NCBI RefSeq assembly: GCF_024734665.1
Contig: NZ_CP102931.1
Coordinates: forward strand, 124,001-188,000
Direction: 5' to 3'
Length of the DNA stretch: 64,000 bases
DNA from: Variovorax paradoxus
Lineage (GTDB): Bacteria; Pseudomonadota; Gammaproteobacteria; Burkholderiales; Burkholderiaceae_C
Made by a program: the position numbers and the translations under genes. Below the pieces are notes generated by a model. The model did no database searches and was not told the DNA's origin. It worked only from the letters and a program-made list of their open reading frames with translations. Of this stretch, positions 17,110-25,467 are shown piece by piece (the first letter of the stretch is position 1; every line of letters starts with the position of its first letter).

Positions 17110-17188
17110 GAAAGGCTTGCTCCTTGGCCGCCGACTGTAGCGGCGGGGCGAAGGCAGCGCTTTCAGCGGGGCTTGCGGAGAGCTGTTC

Positions 17189-19162
17189 TCAGCGCGAGTC
17201 CGGCGAGGTCCAGAGCCTGCGCGGATCGTCGCTGCGCTGGCCTTGCGGCTGCGGTTGGGGCGCGATGCCGCGCTGCTGCTGGAGTGCACGCAGCTGGGCC
17301 TCCTGCGCCTGGCGCATCGCGTTCTGCTGGGCCTGCTGCTGGGCTTGCACCTGTTGCTGCGCCTGCGCGGCGCGCAACTGCATTTCCTGTTGCTGGCGAA
17401 GCATCTGTTGCTGGGCCAAGGCCTGCTGTTGGGCCGCGCGCTGTTGCTGGAGCTGCATCTGCTGCATTTGCTGTTGTTGAAGCAATTGTTGCTGCTGCTG
17501 GGCTTGCGCCTGTGCGGCGCGCTGCTGCATTTCCTGCTGTTGACGCAGCGCCTGTTGCTGCTGGGCCTGCAGTTGTTGCTGCTGTTGCTGTTGCCAGCGC
17601 TCCTGCTCGCCGCGCTGGCGCCAGTCTTGTTGTGCCCGCCAATCCTGCTGTTGGCGCCATTCCTGTTGCTGACGCCCGCCCTGCTGGCGCTGCCATTCCA
17701 TCTGCTGTTGTTGCTGCAGCTGCTGCTGTTGTTGGATCTGTGCGGCCTGCGCCGCGCGTTGCTGCATCAACTGCTGCTGTTGCGCCTGCTGGAGCTGGAC
17801 TTGCTGTTGCTGCCGCGCCATCAGCGCCGCAGCCGGCGGCATCACGGCGGCGGGCCGGCCGAAGCCGCCGCCGAAGCCGTTGATGGCGATGCCCGGGCTG
17901 GGCGCCACCGGTCCGCGCGAGAAGCGGTCGTCGGGCAGCCGCACCAGGTCGCGCCGCCCGAAGGTGCCGCGGCCGAAGCGGTCGGCGGGCAGCACGGTCA
18001 CGGCGCCCGGCATCTGCTGGTTGGCATAGAAGTCGTTGCGGGCCTGCCGGTTGTAGATGGCCATGCGGTTCACCTGGTCCATATAGCGCTGGCTCGCGTG
18101 GTAGCCGGGGCGCCATTGCTCGCCCGGGGCCAGCGGGAACCAGCCCACGCCGTTGCGGCCGTTGCCGATCTGCACGCCCGCGTTGGCACCGCCACCCACG
18201 AAGCCGACCAGCGCCGGCGAATACACCGGCCGCCCGTTCGGGCGCCCCGGCACCCAGCCCCAGCGCGGACCCACGCGCGCCCAGCGGCCGTAGTGGAAGG
18301 GCGCGAAGCCCCACGGCGCGGCGTCGACCCAGGTAAGTCCCCAGGGCGCGACGTTGACCCATTGGCCGTCACGGTACGGCGCCCAGTCGGCATCGACGTT
18401 GCGCGGGAACCAGACGTCGCCATACGTGGCGTCGCTTTGCCAGTCGCCGTAGTTGTCGAGCTGCTGGTAGCCGACCACCTCGCGCGACACATAACGCGCG
18501 GAAACCGACTGGTCTTCGAGGCGGTTGCGCTCGGCCACCCAGGCTTCAAAACCGCCGGTCTGTTGCGGCGCCCCGCCCACGGCCGAAAGGTCGCGGCCCG
18601 ACACGGTGAGCTGCTGCCGCGCGCCCAGCGATTGCGACTGGCCGTTGTCGCCGTAGAGCGTGACGCGGCCCGAGGCCACCGCCACCCAGGTGGTGCCGGC
18701 AGCCGGATCGGATGCGATTCGGTATTCGCCCGGCTCGTCGATCACCACCGCGAGGTTGCCGGTGTCGACCTCTACGCGCTGGCCCGCGAGCTCGTCGCGC
18801 ACGCGCAGCTGCAGGTTGCCCTGGTTCGATGTGATGCGCGCCGTGTCGTCGTCGAGTTCGGAAAACTCCACGTGCGTCTGCCCGTCGAGCCGCAGTGCCG
18901 CCGAGCCGATGTACAGCTCGGCCCGCGCGTTGCGGTCGGTCCAGAGGCGGTCGCCGGTGGTGATGGGGCGGTTGGGCTGCGCGTCGTACCAGCTGTCTTC
19001 GCCGGCAGGCGCGAAGCTCACCGTGCCCTGCTGGAAGTTGAGGCGGGCGACGCGGCCCGGCGGGTCCTGCTGCGCGTTGGCCGCGAGGCCGACGCACAGC
19101 AGGGCCAGGCCGAGCAGCCATCGGCGCGGGGCGTAAAGCATGGAAAGGGCGGGTTGGCTCAT
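17189..19162 (-). CDS. Exported FecR-domain protein with DUF6600-like middle and glutamine-rich tail
   Basis: The protein has 657 residues. A signal peptide ends near A-N-A-Q (about 31). Residues about 35-190 resemble the FecR/iron-dicitrate-sensor beta fold (R-V-A-R-L-N-F-Q-Q-G-T-V-S-F and later W-V-A-V-A-S-G-R-V-T-L-Y). Residues about 235-345 are Trp/Tyr-rich with repeated W-V-x-x-A-P-W-G and Y-G-R-W units, as in DUF6600 proteins. From about 447 to 640 the chain is mostly Gln with Ala, Met, Leu and Arg and is predicted coiled coil or disordered. It has no membrane anchor and no partner sigma factor. It is divergent from the dikinase-like gene at 19302. The role is unknown, probably periplasmic or surface scaffolding. 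Confidence 0.8.
   Translation of the reverse strand: MSQPALSMLYAPRRWLLGLALLCVGLAANAQQDPPGRVARLNFQQGTVSFAPAGEDSWYDAQPNRPITTGDRLWTDRNARAELYIGSAALRLDGQTHVEFSELDDDTARITSNQGNLQLRVRDELAGQRVEVDTGNLAVVIDEPGEYRIASDPAAGTTWVAVASGRVTLYGDNGQSQSLGARQQLTVSGRDLSAVGGAPQQTGGFEAWVAERNRLEDQSVSARYVSREVVGYQQLDNYGDWQSDATYGDVWFPRNVDADWAPYRDGQWVNVAPWGLTWVDAAPWGFAPFHYGRWARVGPRWGWVPGRPNGRPVYSPALVGFVGGGANAGVQIGNGRNGVGWFPLAPGEQWRPGYHASQRYMDQVNRMAIYNRQARNDFYANQQMPGAVTVLPADRFGRGTFGRRDLVRLPDDRFSRGPVAPSPGIAINGFGGGFGRPAAVMPPAAALMARQQQQVQLQQAQQQQLMQQRAAQAAQIQQQQQLQQQQQMEWQRQQGGRQQQEWRQQQDWRAQQDWRQRGEQERWQQQQQQQLQAQQQQALRQQQEMQQRAAQAQAQQQQQLLQQQQMQQMQLQQQRAAQQQALAQQQMLRQQQEMQLRAAQAQQQVQAQQQAQQNAMRQAQEAQLRALQQQRGIAPQPQPQGQRSDDPRRLWTSPDSR
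17240..17820. repeat. CAG/CTG-rich degenerate triplet repeat coding a polyglutamine tract
   Basis: On the plus strand the region is dominated by CTG, TTG and TGC triplets; on the coding minus strand these read CAG and CAA (Gln) interspersed with GCG, ATG and CGC. Sub-blocks such as Q-R-A-A-Q-A-Q and R-Q-Q-Q-E-M-Q recur, showing expansion by internal duplication. It creates a long leucine-rich open frame on the opposite strand that is not a gene. Confidence 0.85.
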
Positions 19163-19301
19163 GGCGTTGTTCTCTGATCCTCGGGACGATGCGAAAGCGC
19201 TGTGTTTGTAACGCGCGAGAATCCGCTGCCGCTGTCACCGCCTGTCCACTGCTTGGTGAAGCGCGCGTGCATTCGGCAACCGGCTGTAAGGAGGGATACC
19301 C

Positions 19302-21353
19302 ATGAAAAACCAGAAAAACGCATGCCGCACAAGCGTCGCGCGCTCCCGAAACAATAGCGTGACTGCGTTGTGCCTCGTGGCCTTGGCGACCTTTGCGGCC
19401 ATGCCCGCGACCGCCATTGCTCAGCTGGCGCGCAAGCCGTCTTACTACCAGCAGCAGAACCAGCCGCAGCCCGAAGGCCCGGCCGCGCAGCTCGTGCCGC
19501 GCCCCGCGGTGCCGTCGTCGCTGCCCGCGCTGCGCGGCCAAGGCGACTTCGACCAGATGGCGCGCGTCTACGACGCCGGCACGCCCATGCAGCTCGCGCA
19601 CGTTCTGTTCGCCATCGACCGGCAAGCCAGGCCGGCGCGCATGTACTACATCGACACGCCGCGCTATCAACTGCACGTGCGCTTCCTGCGCGACACCCGG
19701 CTGGCGTCGAGCACCGCCAAGCGCGAGATCGACCGCAACTACCTCGTGCCCGACCGACGCTTCCTGTTCGGCACGCTGAGCTGGCAGCAGAACATCGGCA
19801 CCTTCACCTACGAGTTCTGGGAGGGCGACCGGCTCACTGCGCCGCTGCTGCGGCAGGCCGACGAGCAGGTCAAGGCCAGCTTCTTCGCGCCGGTGAAGTT
19901 CAAGACCAACTCCACGCTGCACGAACGCGTGGCGAAGGAAGCCGGCATCGACTCCGTGAGCCAGGAGGCGCTGATCCGCGAGCAGCCCTTCCTGCCGATG
20001 AACCTGGGCACCGCCACCGGCCGCGTGCGCATCGTGGACGACGAATCCGGCATCAACGCGCTGCTGCCCGACGACATCGCCGTGCTGCGGCAGGTGCCGA
20101 TCAGCCTGCCGCCGGTGGCGGGCGTGCTGACCGAGCGGCCCTCGACCGCGCTCTCGCACGTCAACCTGCTGGCCAAGGGCTGGGGCATTCCGAACGCTTA
20201 TGTACGCGACGCCGCCACGGTGCTGAAAGCGCACGCGGGCCAATGGGTCGCGTTGAAGGTGGCTGCCTCGGGCTACCAGGTGCGCCTCCTTACGCCTGAA
20301 GAGATCGCGGCGCTGCCACCGCGCGCCGCGCGCACAGCGTCCACCGGCGCCACGCCCGGCAGCGCGCGCGCCATCAAACCCGACCTGCGCGAAACCCGCC
20401 TGCTGCCGCTGGCGTCACTGCGCGCGCGCAACAACGCGCAGTGCGGCACCAAGGCCGCGAACCTCGGGGCCATGCTGGCCGCGCACATTCCGGGTACCTC
20501 GGTGCCCGACGGTTTCTGCATTCCGTTCGCGCACTACGATCGCTTCATGCGCGCCAACGGCCTTGCCGAGCGCATCGTGCGCATGCAGCAGCAGCCCGGC
20601 TTCGCAAGCGACCCGAAGATTCGCCAGAAAGCGCTGGCCCAACTGCGCGACGAGATCGTGCAATGGCCAGTCAATGCCGCCGCCGCGGCGGCATGGCGCG
20701 CCGCGTGGCAGTCGCAGCTGGGCGGTGGCGGCGTGTTCGTGCGCAGCTCGTCCAACTCCGAAGACCTGCCCGGCTTCAGCGGCGCGGGGCTCTACACCAC
20801 GGTGCCCAACGTCAAGACCGGCGACGCGCTCGAAGTTGCGGTGAAGAAGGTCTGGGCCTCGGTCTTCAACCCCGAAGCCTGGGAAGCTCGCAGCGCCGCG
20901 GGCTTCGGCGCCGAATCGGTGTTGATGGGCGTGTTCGTGCAGACCGCCATCGACTCGACCAACGCCGGCGTGATGATCACCCGCGACCCGTTCGACGCGG
21001 GGCATCCGCACGTCACCTACATCTCGGCCAAGCGCGGCATCGGCATCCGCGTGGTCGAGGGGCAGCGCGTGGCGGAGCAGGTGATGTATTCGAGCTGGTC
21101 GAAGGCGATCCAGGTGCTGAGCCGGTCGGCCGAGGAAACCTCGCTGCAGCTCGACAAGGAGGGCGGGGTGAAAGAGGTGCCGGTGGAAGCCGGGCGCAAC
21201 GTACTGACCGATGAGCTGGTGGTGCGCCTGGCGAACGTGGGCGCTGCGGTGAAGCGCACGTTCAACGCGGTCGATCAGGACATCGAGTGGGCCACCGTGG
21301 GCGACCGTATCGTGCTGCTGCAGGCGCGGCCGTATGTGGAGCGGCGGCGCTGA
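19302..21353 (+). CDS. Exported PEP-synthase-like/glucan-water-dikinase-like protein
   Basis: The protein has 683 residues. A signal peptide ends near A-I-A-Q (about 41). Residues about 235-330 resemble the swivelling phosphohistidine domain, with S-T-A-L-S-H-V-N-L-L-A-K-G-W-G-I-P and candidate phospho-His 286. Residues about 365-683 are a PPDK N-terminal ATP-grasp domain: G-T-K-A-A-N-L-G, V-P-D-G-F-C-I-P, V-F-V-R-S-S-S-N-S-E-D-L-P-G-F-S-G-A-G and L-L-Q-A-R-P-Y. This order, His domain before the nucleotide domain, is that of plant glucan, water dikinase, the reverse of PEP synthase; no PEP/pyruvate barrel is present. An ATP-using enzyme outside the cytoplasm is unexpected. A strong AAGGAGGG precedes the start. 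It is divergent from the FecR-like gene. Confidence 0.78.
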   Translation: MKNQKNACRTSVARSRNNSVTALCLVALATFAAMPATAIAQLARKPSYYQQQNQPQPEGPAAQLVPRPAVPSSLPALRGQGDFDQMARVYDAGTPMQLAHVLFAIDRQARPARMYYIDTPRYQLHVRFLRDTRLASSTAKREIDRNYLVPDRRFLFGTLSWQQNIGTFTYEFWEGDRLTAPLLRQADEQVKASFFAPVKFKTNSTLHERVAKEAGIDSVSQEALIREQPFLPMNLGTATGRVRIVDDESGINALLPDDIAVLRQVPISLPPVAGVLTERPSTALSHVNLLAKGWGIPNAYVRDAATVLKAHAGQWVALKVAASGYQVRLLTPEEIAALPPRAARTASTGATPGSARAIKPDLRETRLLPLASLRARNNAQCGTKAANLGAMLAAHIPGTSVPDGFCIPFAHYDRFMRANGLAERIVRMQQQPGFASDPKIRQKALAQLRDEIVQWPVNAAAAAAWRAAWQSQLGGGGVFVRSSSNSEDLPGFSGAGLYTTVPNVKTGDALEVAVKKVWASVFNPEAWEARSAAGFGAESVLMGVFVQTAIDSTNAGVMITRDPFDAGHPHVTYISAKRGIGIRVVEGQRVAEQVMYSSWSKAIQVLSRSAEETSLQLDKEGGVKEVPVEAGRNVLTDELVVRLANVGAAVKRTFNAVDQDIEWATVGDRIVLLQARPYVERRR

Positions 21354-21574
21354 GTCGGCGCCGCAAGCTTCCGATAACCCTGAATGGATCGGCTCGCTTC
21401 CAGCCGAGCGAGCAAGCCAGCGTTTCCGCGGCTCTTGGCTTTGCAGCGTTCGCCATTCTGAAACGAGCGGGAACCACAATGCGCCGCAGTTCTGAGCGAT
21501 GGATTCTTCTTGCCACGCACGAGGTCCATATGCTCGAACGCTTTCAAGAGCAAACCAAAAGACAGGGGGATCGA

Positions 21575-22336
21575 ATGACCGAAGCCGCACACCGAGCGCG
21601 CCATACGGAGAGCAGGCACGCCACGCCCAAGCCAAAGTCCGGTTTTGAAAAGTGGCAGGACGACATCGGCAAATCGGATGACAGTTGGGACGTCTACGAC
21701 TGCGAAATCCAGTTGGCAGTCAACGAGTTCAATCGCCATCTTTCCGGCAAGGCAGGCTACACACCGCTGAATTGGCAACTCGTCAAGGCGATGGTGTGGG
21801 TAGAGACGGGTGCCAACAAGGAGCTGTGGAAATCCAACCCCATCCAGATCGGGATGTACAACGATCCGGGCCTGAGCGATCTCCTGGCAAAGGACAAGGG
21901 CGGCGAGCTGATATTGCCGCCGCAGATGAACCTGTCGGCCAATCGCGTCCGAGCCGAACCGGCACAGAACATTCGCGCGGGCATTGGCTATCTGCTCATG
22001 CGCTCGGCCAGCTTCGAAACCCGCAGCGTTACCGATGCGGACATCAGGATTTACGAAGCCACAGTCCAGCCGGGCGACACCATCGAGAAGATTGCCAAGG
22101 CTCGAGGCAGCACCGTCGAGGTCATGAAGAAGATGAATCCATCTGCCCATGTACTTCGACCCGGGCAGACTTTAAATTACCGGAAGGCTTCCATGCAGAA
22201 GGTCATCACGCGGTGGATGCCTTTGACTTCAATGACGGTAGCGAACCGGTACAACACGGGAGATCCCCGATATTCCCAAAAACTTGACTATGCGATCAAC
22301 GTGATCCAACAACGCGATGCCGCCGCATGCAAATGA
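21575..22336 (+). CDS. Lysozyme-like and LysM-domain protein, candidate secreted peptidoglycan hydrolase effector
   Basis: The protein has 253 residues and no signal peptide. Residues about 40-145 look like a lysozyme/transglycosylase fold, with candidate catalytic Glu77 in M-V-W-V-E-T-G-A-N, then N-P-I-Q-I-G and A-G-I-G-Y-L-L-M-R. Residues about 160-205 are a LysM module (V-Q-P-G-D-T-I-E-K-I-A and L-R-P-G-Q-T-L-N-Y). ATG 21575 is chosen for the AGGGGG five to ten bases upstream; ATG 21530, with GAGG upstream, would add 15 residues. Base composition looks lower in GC than its neighbours. The next gene overlaps it by 10 bp or less. A cell-wall enzyme without its own export signal suggests delivery by another machine, such as type VI secretion; none is visible here. 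Confidence 0.72.
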   Translation: MTEAAHRARHTESRHATPKPKSGFEKWQDDIGKSDDSWDVYDCEIQLAVNEFNRHLSGKAGYTPLNWQLVKAMVWVETGANKELWKSNPIQIGMYNDPGLSDLLAKDKGGELILPPQMNLSANRVRAEPAQNIRAGIGYLLMRSASFETRSVTDADIRIYEATVQPGDTIEKIAKARGSTVEVMKKMNPSAHVLRPGQTLNYRKASMQKVITRWMPLTSMTVANRYNTGDPRYSQKLDYAINVIQQRDAAACK

Positions 22337-22740
22337 CGAGATTTGATTTCCCGCTTCTGGGCGCGCTTGGCCTGATGCTCGCCGGACCCGTGCTGGCAGC
22401 CGATCTTCCGTTCGTCGGCGAATATCAAGGCACCGGCAGGCAGTGCTTTGGAAAGCTGTCGGTACAGAGCAAGGTCATCGAGTGGCGCACACCCTTTGCG
22501 GCCTGCAGGAAAACGCCTTATCGGATGCTCAAGAAAGAATCCGACGGCTCTGAGCAAGAAGCAGTTTTCGTCTTGCAAGGAACGCCGTGCGGCTTTGGCG
22601 TGATCGTCCTGAGCCTGGACCCGAAGCAGCCGCAGTATTGGAATGCCACTGGATATCGATCGATGGCCGAATACGAGAAGAACAGCGACGACAAGCTGCT
22701 TTGCAGCGTTGAGCGACTCCCCGGGCACCCCAGGCGCTGA
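22327..22740 (+). CDS. Small exported cysteine-containing protein, candidate immunity protein
   Basis: The protein has 137 residues, with a clear signal peptide (F-P-L-L-G-A-L-G-L-M-L-A-G-P-V-L-A-A-D). The mature part of about 110 residues has four cysteines (R-Q-C, A-A-C, T-P-C, L-L-C) that could form two disulfides in the periplasm. It overlaps the lysozyme-like gene. The second ATG, 22333, would give a classic ATGA overlap and also starts the signal peptide cleanly, so the true start may be there. No family is recognised. Position, size and export fit a periplasmic protein that protects the producer from the upstream enzyme; this is inference. Confidence 0.68.
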   Translation: MQMTRFDFPLLGALGLMLAGPVLAADLPFVGEYQGTGRQCFGKLSVQSKVIEWRTPFAACRKTPYRMLKKESDGSEQEAVFVLQGTPCGFGVIVLSLDPKQPQYWNATGYRSMAEYEKNSDDKLLCSVERLPGHPRR

Positions 22741-22781
22741 GCTGCTTGTCGCCGTCAGGCGCCGCCCACCGGCGTCGGCCC

Positions 22782-24713
22782 TCACCCGTACAGATACTGC
22801 GGCAGCCAAAGCGTCAGCCCCGGCCAGATGTACATGAACACCATGCACAGGATCACGATCAGCATGTACGGCATCATCCCCGCGAAGATCTGGTTGATCG
22901 TCACGTGCGGTGGCGACACTCCTTTCAGATAGAAGGCCGACATCGCCACCGGCGGCGAGAGGAACGCTGCCTGCAGGTTCACGAACACCAGCACGCCGAA
23001 CAGCAGCGGGTCGATCTGGAAGTGCGCGAGCAGCGGCAGGAAGATGGGCACGAAGATCACGATGATCTCGGTCCACTCCAGCGGCCAGCCCAGCACGAAG
23101 ATGATCGCCTGCGACAACAGCAGAAACTGCAAGGGCGTGAGGTTCATGCCCATCACCCATTCCTCGATGATGCGCTGCCCGCCCAGCAGCGCGAACACCG
23201 CCGAGAACAGCGCCGAGCCCACGAAGAGCCAGCAGACCATCGAGGTGGTCTTGAGCGTGAGGAACACGGCCTCCTTGGTCTTCTTGAAGTCGAGTGTGCC
23301 GGCCTGCCAGGCCATGAGAAAGGCGCCGGCCGCGCCGACCGCGGCCGATTCCGTGGCGGTGGTAATGCCGAACAAGATCACGCCCAGCACCACCAGTGTC
23401 AGCGTGGCCAGCGGCATCACCGACGACACCAGCATGCGCAGGATTTCGAACTGCTCGGCATCCATGCGCCAGTAGTACCAGGCGAGCAGCGCGAGCGTGA
23501 AGAGGCTGGCGAGCAGGAAGCCCGTGTAGAAGGCTTCGGGCACTGCGGCGGTTTTCGGTGCATCGACGGCTTCGCCAAGTTGTTGCAGGCCGCCTTCCGC
23601 AGCAGGCGGTGCTGAAGGGGCTTCGCTGCCGGGTGGTTCCTCGACACCGCCGGGAGGCTCTTGCAGGCTGCCTTCCGATGCGGACTCTTTCGGTTCGTCG
23701 GACGTGGGTGGCTCGGCGAGCCCAGTGCCGGAGGCCTCGGGCGATGCAGCAGCAGCCGGGGCTTCGGCCTTCTGCGTCGACTGCTGCTGCGCCACCACCG
23801 GCGCGTTGTTGTCCTTCTGCGAGTAGATCGTCACGTACCACCACACCGAGCCCAGCGTCGCAACTGCGAGCGCCAGCGGCACCAGCGCATTCAGCAGGCT
23901 GCGCAGCAGCAGCCACCAGGTGATGCGTACGCCTTCCGCCGCACCGCGCATGGCACGCGCAGGCGACACCACGGCCGCGAACAGCGCCGGCAGCATGCGC
24001 GGCGAATAGCTGGCCGCGATGTGCGCAACCCACGGCGTGACCGGCGCGCGTTGCTGGTCAGGCGGCAGCTTGGGCGCCACCTTCGGCTGCAGCACGGCCC
24101 AGCCGATCACGTAGAGCAGGTAGAGAAACGCGAGGAAGAAGCCCGGGAACATGGCGGCTGCATAGAGCTTCACCACCGACTGCCCGGCCACCGCCGCGTA
24201 CACGATGATCATCACCGAGGGCGGAATGAGAATGCCGAGCGTGCCGCCGGCCGTGATCACGCCGGCCGCGAGCCGCGTGTCGTAGCCCGCGTTGAGCATC
24301 GGCCGCATCGCGATCACGCCCATCAGCACCACCACCGCGCCGACCAGGCCGCTCGCGATGCCCCAGAAGGTGCAGACGATCAGCGTTGTCACCGCGAGAG
24401 AGCCAGGCACGCGGCGGAACGCGAGCTGCACGCTGTGGAACATCTTGTCCACCAGCGCGCCGCGTTCCATCACGTAGCCCATCAGCACGAACAGCGGTAT
24501 CGAGAGAAGCGTCTCGTTGGTCATGGCGCCGAAGGCGCGCTGCACCATCAGGTCGAAGACCTTGTTGTCGAGCCAGGGCGAAGCGGGGTCGTAGAAGGCG
24601 ATGAAGCCGAAGAACATGCCAAGGCCCATCAGCGTGAACGCCGTGGGAAAGCCGAGCATGATCACGACCACGATCAGCCCGAGCATCAGGAGGCCGAGTG
24701 CGGGTTCGCTCAT
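22782..24713 (-). CDS. TRAP transporter large permease (DctM-type) with a low-complexity insert
   Basis: The 12-helix channel subunit of a sodium-driven TRAP importer, 643 residues. The N-terminal half (1-200) and the C-terminal part (about 400-643) carry DctM motifs such as F-G-I-A/T-x-A-T-E-S-A-A-V-G and G-G-T-L-G-I-L-I-P-P-S. Between them lies an extra segment with one or two helices, then residues about 301-390 rich in Pro, Ala, Glu, Ser and Gly with no hydrophobic character. The usual DctM length is about 430, but the mannitol/chloroaromatic (FcbT3-like) branch is longer. Its ATG overlaps the dctQ stop as ATGA. Confidence 0.9.
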   Translation of the reverse strand: MSEPALGLLMLGLIVVVIMLGFPTAFTLMGLGMFFGFIAFYDPASPWLDNKVFDLMVQRAFGAMTNETLLSIPLFVLMGYVMERGALVDKMFHSVQLAFRRVPGSLAVTTLIVCTFWGIASGLVGAVVVLMGVIAMRPMLNAGYDTRLAAGVITAGGTLGILIPPSVMIIVYAAVAGQSVVKLYAAAMFPGFFLAFLYLLYVIGWAVLQPKVAPKLPPDQQRAPVTPWVAHIAASYSPRMLPALFAAVVSPARAMRGAAEGVRITWWLLLRSLLNALVPLALAVATLGSVWWYVTIYSQKDNNAPVVAQQQSTQKAEAPAAAASPEASGTGLAEPPTSDEPKESASEGSLQEPPGGVEEPPGSEAPSAPPAAEGGLQQLGEAVDAPKTAAVPEAFYTGFLLASLFTLALLAWYYWRMDAEQFEILRMLVSSVMPLATLTLVVLGVILFGITTATESAAVGAAGAFLMAWQAGTLDFKKTKEAVFLTLKTTSMVCWLFVGSALFSAVFALLGGQRIIEEWVMGMNLTPLQFLLLSQAIIFVLGWPLEWTEIIVIFVPIFLPLLAHFQIDPLLFGVLVFVNLQAAFLSPPVAMSAFYLKGVSPPHVTINQIFAGMMPYMLIVILCMVFMYIWPGLTLWLPQYLYG

Positions 24714-25378
24714 GCCGCACCTCCGGTCGAGTCGCTCTTGCGCTGCTGCGCAGCCTGCTCGATGGCCTTGGCCTTGTCGATCACCTCGCGCTTGTCGGCT
24801 TCATCGACGTAGCTGCTGCCGGCGAGCTGTTCGCCGACCACGTCCATTTCTTCCGCGTCCTTCAGGCGGGGTGTCCACACGCCGGTCTTCAGGCACAGCG
24901 CACAGCGCACCATCTCCGCGATGCCCTGCAGCAGCAGCACCGCGCCGGCCACGGGGATCACGAACTTGAACGGGTACACCGGAATCGGGTCGGCGTTGAA
25001 GGTCTGCTCGTGCATTGCCAGCGATTCGCCGAAGTAGGTCCAGCCCGACCAGGTGAGTGCCACCACGCCGGGCAGGAAGAAGAGCGCGAACAGCACGAGA
25101 TCGAGCGCGGCCTGCGTGCGCGGCTTCATGCTGCCGTAGAAAAAATCGCCGCGCACGTGCCCCGCCTGCGAGAGCGTGTAGGCGCCGCCCATCATGAAGA
25201 GCGTGCCGTAGAGCATGTTGTTGGCGTCGAAGATCCAGGCGGTGGGCGCGTTGAGCGCATAGCGCTTGAACACCTCGCCGCACACCAGCAGCATCAGCGC
25301 CACGATGAGCCACGAGAAGGTCTTGCCCACGACCATGCTGAAGCGGTCGACGGTGTGGAGGAAGCGTTGGATGGTCAT
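24710..25378 (-). CDS. TRAP transporter small permease (DctQ-type)
   Basis: The four-helix small membrane subunit, about 222 residues, with helices around F-S-W-L-I-V-A-L-M-L-L-V-C, L-Y-G-T-L-F-M-M-G-G-A-Y-T-L, L-V-L-F-A-L-F-F-L-P-G-V-V-A-L and F-V-I-P-V-A-G-A-V-L-L-L-Q-G. The conserved V-R-G-D-F-F-Y block is present. The C-terminal tail of about 45 residues is charged and cytoplasmic, longer than usual. ATG 25378 is preferred because it gives the normal N-terminus; ATG 25408 is an alternative. It sits between the binding protein and the large permease. Confidence 0.87.
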   Translation of the reverse strand: MTIQRFLHTVDRFSMVVGKTFSWLIVALMLLVCGEVFKRYALNAPTAWIFDANNMLYGTLFMMGGAYTLSQAGHVRGDFFYGSMKPRTQAALDLVLFALFFLPGVVALTWSGWTYFGESLAMHEQTFNADPIPVYPFKFVIPVAGAVLLLQGIAEMVRCALCLKTGVWTPRLKDAEEMDVVGEQLAGSSYVDEADKREVIDKAKAIEQAAQQRKSDSTGGAA

Positions 25379-25467
25379 GAAGGCATGGGCAAACAGCAAA
25401 GCACGCATCGGAAAGCCAGCCATCCGGAACATTCCGTATGGCTGGCGCGAACCGTCACCGAGATTCT

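Noticed and set aside
17240..17820. Possible CRISPR or tandem-repeat array
   Set aside because: Units are triplets in a reading frame with no spacers of constant size.
17243..19177. Long leucine-rich plus-strand open frame opposite the FecR-like gene
   Set aside because: It is produced by CTG/TTG triplets complementary to glutamine codons; it has no start site, no domain and runs against codon bias.
22782..24713. Frameshift or gene fusion in the TRAP large permease
   Set aside because: The frame is continuous and both halves carry DctM motifs; the extra part is an in-frame insert.
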